A DNA stretch of 11,427 nucleotides from Actinomycetota bacterium (GTDB taxonomy: Bacteria; Actinomycetota; Thermoleophilia; Solirubrobacterales; Solirubrobacteraceae): contig SYBY01000229.1 in the NCBI GenBank assembly GCA_005788585.1, forward strand, positions 1 through 11,427, written 5' to 3'. A program made the position numbers and the translations under genes. The notes beneath the pieces are model-generated. The model was not told where the DNA came from and did not search any database. It saw only the letters and a program-made list of their open reading frames with translations. This document shows positions 5,762-11,427 of this stretch, in pieces (the stretch's first letter is position 1; the number at the start of each line of letters is the position of its first letter).

Positions 5762-6823
5762 ATGCACATGAGATCCCGCGGCCATACCCGTTCCATCGTC
5801 GGCCTTGAGGTCGATCCCGGCTCCGTTTCTGCGGCCGAGGTCGACGTCAACGGCAGCATCACCGTGCGCCGCGCGGCCGTCGCGCAGCTGCAGCCAGGCG
5901 TCGTCCGGGACGGCGAGGTCGCCGACGCCGAGTCGCTCACCGCCGCACTGCGGGACCTGTGGAAGGCGCACAAGGGTCTGGGCAAGCACGTCCGGGTGGG
6001 CGTCGCCAACCAGCGCATCGTGATGCGCTGGGTCGAGCTGCCGCCGATCGAGGACGAGAAGCAGCTCGACGCGGCAGTGCGTTTCGCGGCCCAGGATGCG
6101 GTGCCGATGCCGCTCGATACGGCGGTGCTGGACTGGCAGAGCGCCGGTCTGGTCGAGCGCCCCGACGGTCCCAAGCTTCGCGTCATGATCGTCGCGGCAC
6201 GCCGGGACATGGTCGAGCGGGTGCTTGACGCCGTCCGCGCCGCCGGCCTGAAGGTCGACGGCATCGACCTCTCGGCGTTCGGCATGATGCGCGCCCTCCC
6301 GGCGATCGATGAAGCCCCGACCTTGTACTGCAGCGTCGGCGGGATGACGAACCTTGCCGTGGCTGAGAACGGCACCTGCCTCTTCACCCGTGTCTCCGGC
6401 AGCGGCCTGCAGGGCATCGCCGTTGAGCTCGCCGAGCGTCGCGGGCTCACCCTCGAGCACGCCCGGGCGTGGCTCACCCACGTCGGCCTGACGCAGCCGG
6501 TCGAGACGATCGAGGGCGATGCGGGCATCATCGCCGACGCGCGGACGGCCCTGGAGAGCGGTGTTCAGCGCATCGCCGGTGAGGTTCGTACGTCGCTGGA
6601 CTTCCACCAGGCCCAGAGCGAGCAGGCCACCACCGCGCCGGTCGAACGGGCGATCCTCACAGGGCCCGCCACCGCGGTCGAAGGCTTCGCCGACGTGATC
6701 TCCCTCGCGCTCGGCATGCCTGTCGAGGCCCGTGCGGTGTCCGCCGCGCAGGACGGCGTGGACCTGCCTGTGGGCAGCGTCACGATCGCCGCCGGCCTCG
6801 CCGTCCAGGAGTTCCCGCTGTGA
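5762..6823 (+). CDS. pilM: PilM, actin-like cytoplasmic ATPase-fold protein of the type IV pilus
   Basis: Cytoplasmic ring protein of the alignment complex; it binds the N-terminal motif of PilN. Seen: 353 residues from ATG 5762. SIVGLEVDPGSVSAAEV (11-27) is the first actin-like strand pair with the phosphate-1 loop (usually GLDIGSSSVK). VGVANQRIVMRWVELP and EKQLDAAVRFAAQDAVPMPL (about 80-118) are the PilM 1C-like subdomain, including the conserved region before P-x-P. YCSVGGMTNLAVAENGTCLFTR (189-210) is the phosphate-2 region, and ILTGPATAVEGFADVISLALGMPVE (298-322) is the late actin-fold glycine motif. The usual Asp of phosphate-2 (D-I/V-G) is replaced, giving CSVGG. The start could also be ATG 5768 or TTG 5699; none has a clear RBS, and the first two fit the family N-terminus best. 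It ends in a GTGA overlap with pilN. Whether it binds nucleotide is open; identity is well supported by fold motifs and the pilN-pilO context. Confidence 0.92.
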   Translation: MHMRSRGHTRSIVGLEVDPGSVSAAEVDVNGSITVRRAAVAQLQPGVVRDGEVADAESLTAALRDLWKAHKGLGKHVRVGVANQRIVMRWVELPPIEDEKQLDAAVRFAAQDAVPMPLDTAVLDWQSAGLVERPDGPKLRVMIVAARRDMVERVLDAVRAAGLKVDGIDLSAFGMMRALPAIDEAPTLYCSVGGMTNLAVAENGTCLFTRVSGSGLQGIAVELAERRGLTLEHARAWLTHVGLTQPVETIEGDAGIIADARTALESGVQRIAGEVRTSLDFHQAQSEQATTAPVERAILTGPATAVEGFADVISLALGMPVEARAVSAAQDGVDLPVGSVTIAAGLAVQEFPL

Positions 6824-7548
6824 GGGCCGTCAATCTCATTCCGATGGACTCGCGCCGCGGCGCGGGGGCACCCAGCCGGTCCGGGGGCGCCGTCTACGGC
6901 CTCCTCGGTGTCCTCGGCGTGCTCGCAATGATCGCCGTCCTGTACGGGCTCAGCGCGCGCAGCCTTGCGACGCAGGAGCAGACCCTCCAGCAGTTGACCG
7001 CCGACAGCGCATCCGCGACCACCGCGGCGGCGGCACTCGAGCCGTACGTCAAGTTCGGCACGATCGCCGACCAGCGCGAGCAGACCGTCGAGACGATCGC
7101 GAGCCAGCGCTTCGACTGGGGTCTCGCGCTGCGCGAGATCGCCCGGGTTCTGCCCGATGAGGTCGACCTGGTCTCGATCGACGGCCAGCGCGCCGCCGCC
7201 ACCGCGGCCGCCGGCTCCGATGCGTCCACGGCTGCGGTGGGCGCGCCGCAGATCTCGATGGTCGGTTGCGCGGACTCCCAGGCGAGCGTGGCCTTGCTCA
7301 TGGCCCGCCTGCGGGCGATTCGCGATGTGGAGCGGGTCCGCCTCGCATCCTCGAGCAAGGGCGGGGCGGCGACCGGTGGTTCTTCCTCGAACGGCGGCGA
7401 CTGCAGCGGCGGCGATGCGGACAAGCCACAGTTCACGATGGACATCATCTTCGTCAACGAGACGGTGGCAGCCGCTCCCGGCGGCACCGCCGAGCCCGCC
7501 GCCGACCCGGCCGCGGCCGCGGCCGGCACGCAGGAGGGCTCGTCATGA
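6820..7548 (+). CDS. pilN: PilN, bitopic membrane protein of the pilus alignment complex
   Basis: Single-pass membrane protein that pairs with PilO and contacts PilM. Seen: 242 residues. The N-terminus MRAVNLIPMDSRR is the PilN-type (I/V)NL(L/I)P motif that inserts into PilM. The TM segment is about residues 25-45 (VYGLLGVLGVLAMIAVLYGL), followed by a coiled-coil-prone stretch (ARSLATQEQTLQQLTADSAS..) to about 95. RFDWGLALREIARVLPDEVDLVSI (97-120) and ISMVGCADSQASVALLMARLRAIRDVERVRLASS (145-178) are the PilN domain strands and helix. A Gly/Ser insertion (180-200, with a Cys at 195) precedes the last strand FTMDIIFV, and the tail (217-242) is Ala/Pro/Gly-rich. Start GTG 6820 has AGGAG at 6807-6811, 8 nt upstream, and overlaps the pilM stop; the stop overlaps pilO by ATGA, so expression is coupled. 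Confidence 0.93.
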   Translation: MRAVNLIPMDSRRGAGAPSRSGGAVYGLLGVLGVLAMIAVLYGLSARSLATQEQTLQQLTADSASATTAAAALEPYVKFGTIADQREQTVETIASQRFDWGLALREIARVLPDEVDLVSIDGQRAAATAAAGSDASTAAVGAPQISMVGCADSQASVALLMARLRAIRDVERVRLASSSKGGAATGGSSSNGGDCSGGDADKPQFTMDIIFVNETVAAAPGGTAEPAADPAAAAAGTQEGSS

Positions 7549-8309
7549 CGACCCAGGACCGCACCGTCGTGATGGTGGTGATCTGCGTCGTCCTGGCCGC
7601 CGCCGGCTGGTTCCTCGCGATCAAGCCCAAGCGTGCCGACGTCGCGAGCGTGAAGACCCAGGTCGAGCAGGCCCAGGTCGCCGCCGATCAGGCTGCCGCC
7701 TCCGCGGTGACCGCGCGGTCCGCGAAGGCCGGCTACCAGGAGGACTACGCGACCGTGGTCCGGCTCGGAAAGGCCGTCCCGGTCGAGGACGATGTCGCGT
7801 CGCTCGTCTACCAGCTTGAGTCGACCGCCGACGACACCGGCGTCGACTTCCGCTCCGTGACGGTGGCCGAGGGCGCTTCGGCCGCGCCCACGTCAGAGGA
7901 CGGTGGAGGCGCGCTGCCCGGACAGGTCACGCAAGTTCCGATCACCCTGTCGTTCGACGGCGGCTACTTCGCGATGACCCGCTTCCTGCGCAAGATCGAC
8001 CGCTACACCCTCGTCCGCAACGCGGGCAACGACATCGACGTGCGCGGCCGGCTACTGGCGGTCGGCAGCGTCAAGCTCACGCCGGGCGCCAGCGGCTTCC
8101 CCGACGTGCAGGCCGAGGTCTCGGTCACCGCCTACCGGGCTCCGCTTCCCGAGGTGGACGGGACGGGTGCTGCCGGCTCACCCGCCGCCTCTGCGGCGTC
8201 GGATTCGTCAGGCGCGGCGCCGTCCACCGCCGCACCCGCCAACGCGACGGACCCGTCGGCGGCCCAGCCTTCCACCGCTTCGAACACCGCCGGAGGTGAC
8301 GCCCAGTGA
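7545..8309 (+). CDS. pilO: PilO, bitopic membrane protein of the pilus alignment complex
   Basis: Partner of PilN in the membrane; the heterodimer transmits PilM state to the extracytoplasmic side. Seen: 254 residues. The TM segment is residues 8-25 (VVMVVICVVLAAAGWFLAI), followed by a coiled coil of about 30-63 (ASVKTQVEQAQVAADQAAAS). The PilO ferredoxin-like domain is about 80-200: SLVYQLESTADDTGVDFRSV, then VPITLSFDGGYFAMTRFLRKIDRYTLV (131-157), the most diagnostic stretch (family pattern: strand, Gly-x-Tyr/Phe, then F-L-x-x-hydrophobic-x-x). The last 50 residues (205-254) are a Ser/Ala/Thr/Pro/Asp-rich disordered tail. ATG 7545 has AGGAGGG at 7532-7538, 6 nt upstream, and a 4-nt overlap with pilN; the stop overlaps the next gene by GTGA. 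The open frame runs upstream of 7545, but RBS and overlap fix the start. Confidence 0.93.
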   Translation: MTTQDRTVVMVVICVVLAAAGWFLAIKPKRADVASVKTQVEQAQVAADQAAASAVTARSAKAGYQEDYATVVRLGKAVPVEDDVASLVYQLESTADDTGVDFRSVTVAEGASAAPTSEDGGGALPGQVTQVPITLSFDGGYFAMTRFLRKIDRYTLVRNAGNDIDVRGRLLAVGSVKLTPGASGFPDVQAEVSVTAYRAPLPEVDGTGAAGSPAASAASDSSGAAPSTAAPANATDPSAAQPSTASNTAGGDAQ

Positions 8310-9388
8310 CACCGCTCCGCGGCCTCGGCCAGGATCTCATCGACAAGCGTCTGTGGCCGATCGCGCTCGTCCTCGTGGTTGCGATCATCGCGGCGCCCAC
8401 CGTGCTCGCGCGGGGTGGATCCGGCGACGATGCCGCCGTCTCGACGCCCGTCGTACAGCCCGAGGGCCTTCGCGCGGCCGTCGTCGAGACGGCGGAGCCC
8501 GGCGCCGGTCCCACCAGTGGCTCACTGCGCAATCCGTTCTTCAACCCGCCTGATGAGGAGACGGCCGGCACCGCACAGCCCGCTGAGGGCGCCACCACCA
8601 GCCCGACGAACACCGGGAGCGCCGCCCCGGAGGGCGAGCCGACCACCGTCAGCACGACAACGGGCGACTCTGAGGAGTCCTCAGACGACACGGACTCCTC
8701 CTCCGGCACGGGGGAGGACCCCGAACCGACGAAGACCACGTCGAAGAAGGGCAGCGGCGAGACTGGCTACGACCTCAGTCTCCGATTCGGCATCGCCACC
8801 GAGGACGGTGAGCTGACGGCGATGAAGGACGTCCCGCGTCTCACGCCGCTCCCGACCACGGAGGAGCCGCTGTTCGTCTACATGGGCGTGTTGTCCGGGG
8901 GCAAGACCGCGGTCTTCCTGCTGGGCGACGGCATCGCCGGCAGCGAGGGCGACGGCGTCTGCCGTCCGTCTCCGACCCAGTGCGAGACGCTCGAGCTGAA
9001 GAAGGGCGAGACGCAGTTCCTCGAAGGCGCGCCCGCGCCGGTGGCGGAGGGACAGACGACCCCGCCGGAGCCCGGTCCGCAGTACCAGCTCGACGTGGTG
9101 TCATTGACCAAACGCGGCAGTGGCAAGGCCACCGGCGCGTCGAAGTCGCGGGGCAAGAAGGCGGCCAAGAAGGCGGCAAAGACCGCCAAGGCGGGCCGTA
9201 GCGAGGTGCGCAAGGCCCGCAAGCGCGGGGCGTCCGCGACCCTCGACCGCTACCGCTACGACGCGGCGTCCGGGGTCATCCGGCGCCTGACGCTCAAGCA
9301 GCGGGCCCGGGCCCGCGCCAGCGCTTCCGCGGGCCTGCGGGTGCGCCGGACGGGCACCGTGATCGCCAGCGGCGCGCTCCCGGGCTGA
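8306..9388 (+). CDS. Unrecognised membrane protein in the PilP position, with very basic C-terminal tail
   Basis: I do not recognise the family. Seen: 360 residues; a short cytoplasmic N-terminus (MTPLRGLGQDLIDKR), one TM segment (about 16-36), then RNPFFNP at 75-81, reminiscent of the DPF/NPF motif of PilP and GspC. A long acidic Ser/Thr/Pro/Glu linker (82-150) follows. A compact domain is at about 154-240 (YDLSLRFGIATEDGELTA, PLFVYMGVLSGGKTAVFLLGDG, Cys219 and Cys226 six residues apart, TLELKKGETQFL), continuing to a strand at about 257-268 (PQYQLDVVSLTK). The C-terminus (269-345) is extremely Lys/Arg/Ala-rich (GKKAAKKAAKTAKAGR), like histone H1 tails but on the extracytoplasmic side. GGAGG at 8292-8296 precedes GTG 8306, which overlaps the pilO stop by 4 nt, so it is a fourth member of the pilM-N-O operon. 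Inferred: outer part of the alignment complex, possibly contacting anionic cell-wall polymer. Confidence 0.85.
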   Translation: MTPLRGLGQDLIDKRLWPIALVLVVAIIAAPTVLARGGSGDDAAVSTPVVQPEGLRAAVVETAEPGAGPTSGSLRNPFFNPPDEETAGTAQPAEGATTSPTNTGSAAPEGEPTTVSTTTGDSEESSDDTDSSSGTGEDPEPTKTTSKKGSGETGYDLSLRFGIATEDGELTAMKDVPRLTPLPTTEEPLFVYMGVLSGGKTAVFLLGDGIAGSEGDGVCRPSPTQCETLELKKGETQFLEGAPAPVAEGQTTPPEPGPQYQLDVVSLTKRGSGKATGASKSRGKKAAKKAAKTAKAGRSEVRKARKRGASATLDRYRYDAASGVIRRLTLKQRARARASASAGLRVRRTGTVIASGALPG

Positions 9389-9396
9389 CGCCGTCC

Positions 9397-9402
9397 TAGA
9401 CT
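9397..9402 (+). promoter_or_regulatory. Candidate -10 element giving a leaderless or near-leaderless aroC transcript
   Basis: TAGACT at 9397-9402 fits the actinobacterial -10 pattern TANNNT and sits 10 nt before ATG 9413, so transcription would begin within a few bases of the start codon. The only purine-rich element, AGG at 9408-9410, is 2 nt from the ATG and too close to act as a Shine-Dalgarno site, which fits leaderless initiation. No TTGACA-like -35 was seen at the right distance. It marks a possible operon boundary between pilus and shikimate genes. Confidence 0.4.
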
Positions 9403-9412
9403 GCGGCAGGCA

Positions 9413-10585
9413 ATGAGCCTGCGCATGACCACTGCCGGCGAGTCCCACGGGCCCGGCCTCACCTGCATCCTCGAAGGCCTGCCCGCCGGCCTCCAGCTCG
9501 ACCGGGAGGCGCTGGACCGCGATCTGGCCCGCCGGCAGCTCGGCCACGGCCGCGGTGGCCGCATGAAGATCGAGACCGACCGGGCGGACGTCACCGCCGG
9601 TGTCCGGCACGGGCGCACGCTCGGCGGCCCGATCGCGCTGCAGGTGCCCAACCGCGACTACGCCAACTGGGAAGAGCGGATGAATCCGTGGCCCGTCGAA
9701 GCGGACGTCCCGGAGGTCCATCTCCCGCGCCCCGGTCACGCCGATCTGGTCGGCACGCAGAAGTACAACACGAGCGACGTGCGGGACATCCTCGAGCGCG
9801 CCAGCGCCCGTGAGACCGCCGCCCGCGTCGCGGGCGGCGCAGTCGCCCGGCAGTTCCTGCGCGAGGTCGGCGTCGAGATCCGCTCGCACGTCGTCTCCAT
9901 CGGCGACGTCTTCGCGCCGCCGCGCACCGCGGCACTGACGGTCGAGGACTTCGAGGGCGTCGACGACGACCCCGTCCGCTGCCTGGACCAGGACGCGAGC
10001 CGCGCGATGGTGCAGTTCATCAACCAGCAGCGCATGGCCAACGAGTCGATCGGCGGGACCTTCGAGGTCCTCGCCTTCGGGCTCGTGCCGGGCCTGGGCT
10101 CCCACGTCGCCTGGGAGGAGCGAATCGACGGCAAGCTGGCCGGCGCGCTCGTCTCGATCCACGCGATCAAGGGCGTGGAGTTCGGCGACGGCTTCGCGCT
10201 CGGCGCGACGCCCGGCTCGGGGGCTCACGACGAGATCTTCTGGGACGGGTCGTTCGTGCGCGAGACCAACCACGCGGGCGGCATCGAGGGCGGCATGACG
10301 ACGGGCGACCCGCTCATCGCGCGCGCCGCGATGAAGCCGCTGCCCACGCTCACCAAGCCGCTGCGCTCGGTCGACATCGACACGCACGAGCCCGCCGAGG
10401 CGCTGCGCGAGCGGACGGACTCCTGCACGGTGCCCGCCGCGGGCGTGGTCGGCGAGGCGATGGTCGCACTCGTGCTGGCCAGCGCCTACCGCGACAAGTT
10501 CGGCGGCGATCACATCGAGGACGTCCGCGAGGCCGTGGACCGGTATCGCGAGCGCATCGGGTGGCACGCGCACTCGTCTTCGTAG
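9413..10585 (+). CDS. aroC: Chorismate synthase
   Basis: Last step of the shikimate pathway: removes phosphate from 5-enolpyruvylshikimate-3-phosphate to give chorismate, using reduced FMN; cytoplasmic homotetramer. Seen: 390 residues, the usual length of the longer actinobacterial/Firmicutes form. Signature 1 is TAGESHGPGLT (7-17) with His12. RRQLGHGRGGRMKIETD (40-56) is an FMN-site loop. PRPGHADLVGTQKYN (105-119) carries the second conserved His (109). ERASARETAARVAGGA (128-143) is signature 2, and RTDSCTVPAAGVVGEAM (334-350) is the C-terminal signature. No key residue is missing. ATG 9413 is chosen because MSLRMTTAGESHG matches the family N-terminus; ATG 9425 would remove the first strand. 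It lies 24 nt after the PilP-position gene and overlaps the following aroK-aroB start by 25 nt. Confidence 0.97.
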   Translation: MSLRMTTAGESHGPGLTCILEGLPAGLQLDREALDRDLARRQLGHGRGGRMKIETDRADVTAGVRHGRTLGGPIALQVPNRDYANWEERMNPWPVEADVPEVHLPRPGHADLVGTQKYNTSDVRDILERASARETAARVAGGAVARQFLREVGVEIRSHVVSIGDVFAPPRTAALTVEDFEGVDDDPVRCLDQDASRAMVQFINQQRMANESIGGTFEVLAFGLVPGLGSHVAWEERIDGKLAGALVSIHAIKGVEFGDGFALGATPGSGAHDEIFWDGSFVRETNHAGGIEGGMTTGDPLIARAAMKPLPTLTKPLRSVDIDTHEPAEALRERTDSCTVPAAGVVGEAMVALVLASAYRDKFGGDHIEDVREAVDRYRERIGWHAHSSS

Positions 10586-11427
10586 GGTTCATGGGGGCGG
10601 GCAAGTCGTCCGCCGCCAAGGACGCCGCCGCCCAGCTGGGAACCGTGCCGCTCGATGCCGACGAGGCGATCGAGCGTGACGCCGGTGTGTCGATCGCCGC
10701 CCTGTTCGACCGCGACGGCGAAGCCGCGTTCCGCGAGCGCGAGGAGCGCGTGATCGTCGAGCTGCTCGACCGTGCGGCCGACGGCCAGCCCGTCGCCCTC
10801 GGCGGCGGGGCGCTCGGATCGGCTCGCGTGCGGGAGGCGCTGCGCGATCACACCGTGGCGCTGCTCGAGGTCTCCGAGGACACGGCGTGGCGGCGGGCGC
10901 AGGGCGGCGACCGCCCGCTGGCGCGTGACCGCGAGCGCTTCGCCGCGTTGTGGCGCGAGCGTCAGGGCGTCTACGAGGACGCCGCGGACGCGTTCCTCGT
11001 CGAGGGTGGCCGCGAGGCGGTGGTCCGGGCGCTCCCGGCGCTGCAAGAGCTGGCCGCCACGCCCACCGGGGTGCGCCTCGCGTGGGCGACGAGCACCGGC
11101 GGGGACTACCCGGTGTGGTTCGGCGCCTGGCCCGACGCGCAGCCGACGGACGTGATGGTCACCGACGACCAGGTCGCCGCGGCGGTGCTCGGGGACCGGC
11201 TCGCCGAGGTGCCGCGGCTCACGTTCGCCGCCGGCGAGGAGCAGAAGACGCTGGCCACGGCCGAGGCGCTGTGGCGCGCGCTCGCGTCACGCGGCGCGAC
11301 CCGGCGCACGCGGATCGTCGCGGTCGGCGGCGGGGTGGTCGGCGACATGGGCGGCTACGTCGCCGCGGCCTATCAGCGCGGCATCGACGTCGTGCACGTC
11401 CCGACGACGATCGTCGCGCAGGTCGAC
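10561..11427 (+). CDS. aroKB: Shikimate kinase-3-dehydroquinate synthase fusion, 3' end outside the window
   Basis: Two shikimate-pathway enzymes in one polypeptide, read without a stop from GTG 10561 to the window edge (289 codons). Shikimate kinase, residues 1-165: Walker A GFMGAGKSS (9-17), shikimate-binding D32-A-D34, Arg58 in FRERE, GGGA (81-84), lid Arg118 in DRPLA, and RERQGVYEDAAD (132-143). Dehydroquinate synthase from about 168: AGEEQKTL (225-232), the NAD-binding GGGVVGDMGGYVAAAYQRG (255-273) and VPTTIVAQVD (280-289). The window ends just before the metal-binding part, so whether the synthase is complete cannot be judged. The start GTG 10561 overlaps the end of aroC by 25 nt in another frame; the next Met (10591) lies inside Walker A and would destroy the first strand, so GTG is preferred although its RBS is weak. 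The two steps are not consecutive in the pathway: synthase is step 2 and kinase step 5. Confidence 0.93.
   Translation, partial: MARALVFVGFMGAGKSSAAKDAAAQLGTVPLDADEAIERDAGVSIAALFDRDGEAAFREREERVIVELLDRAADGQPVALGGGALGSARVREALRDHTVALLEVSEDTAWRRAQGGDRPLARDRERFAALWRERQGVYEDAADAFLVEGGREAVVRALPALQELAATPTGVRLAWATSTGGDYPVWFGAWPDAQPTDVMVTDDQVAAAVLGDRLAEVPRLTFAAGEEQKTLATAEALWRALASRGATRRTRIVAVGGGVVGDMGGYVAAAYQRGIDVVHVPTTIVAQVD

Noticed and set aside
5489..6607. Open frame of 372 codons on the minus strand
   Set aside because: Antisense to pilD and pilM, which both have clear family motifs; composition is typical of a shadow frame in high-GC DNA.
7266..7544. Upstream extension of the PilO frame
   Set aside because: It overlaps pilN in another frame; AGGAGGG and the ATGA overlap fix the start at 7545, directly before the TM segment.
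9120..9240. Lys/Ala-rich repeat-like stretch considered as a tandem DNA repeat or a nucleoid protein gene
   Set aside because: The DNA does not show a regular repeat unit, and the stretch is in frame within a membrane protein of the pilus operon, so it is a protein tail rather than a separate histone-like gene.
9101..10573. Long open frame of 490 codons on the minus strand
   Set aside because: It lies opposite aroC and the end of the preceding gene, is Arg/Ala/Gly/His-rich with no recognisable motif, and arises from GC-rich codon bias. aroC has all its signature motifs on the plus strand.
1..11427. CRISPR arrays, tRNA or rRNA genes, insertion sequences, integrase or attachment sites
   Set aside because: No regularly spaced repeats, no tRNA cloverleaf or rRNA-like stretch, and no transposase or terminal inverted repeats were seen. 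The gene order looks like a stable chromosomal region.

Overview
The window is high-GC bacterial DNA with tightly packed genes. The gene content, the protein style (Ala/Arg/Asp-rich, GTG starts, 4-nt stop/start overlaps) and the lineage-type PilM, PilN and prepilin sequences suggest an actinobacterium, most likely of the Thermoleophilia/Solirubrobacterales type. That placement is inferred from protein style, not from a marker gene.

Layout. (1) Positions 1-651 are a short left flank. It holds a small CxxCxGxG zinc-finger protein on + and a convergent minus-strand membrane-anchored protein with a Thr/Pro linker and a small beta-sandwich-like domain. (2) Positions 650-4845 are the pilin block: a candidate sigma-28/WhiG-type promoter, a major type IV prepilin (756-1154), a strong GC hairpin, then three overlapping or closely spaced minor prepilin genes of PilV/PilW/PilX (GspI/J/K-like) type. 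(3) Positions 4867-5622 encode the prepilin peptidase/methyltransferase PilD, followed by a 139-nt gap with inverted repeats. (4) Positions 5762-9388 are four translationally coupled genes: pilM, pilN, pilO and an unrecognised fourth gene in the place normally held by pilP. (5) From 9413 the shikimate pathway begins: aroC, then an aroK-aroB fusion that runs off the right edge.

How it works together. The prepilins are predicted to be inserted in the membrane and then cleaved and N-methylated by PilD. PilM (cytoplasmic, actin-like) would bind the N-terminal AVNLIP motif of PilN. PilN and PilO form the membrane-spanning alignment complex. The fourth protein, with one membrane segment, an NPFFNP motif and a very basic C-terminal tail, would extend this complex outwards. 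The assembly ATPase (PilB/PilT) and platform protein (PilC) are not in the window, nor is a secretin (PilQ).

Most interesting points: the unknown basic-tailed PilP-position protein in a probably single-membrane organism; a minor pilin carrying carboxypeptidase-regulatory/CNA-B-like domains; a 500-residue PilX-like pilin without Glu5; a possible sigma-28-type promoter for the pilin; a damaged or non-canonical start at the PilV gene; and the shikimate kinase-dehydroquinate synthase fusion beside the pilus genes. The shikimate genes themselves are ordinary housekeeping genes.
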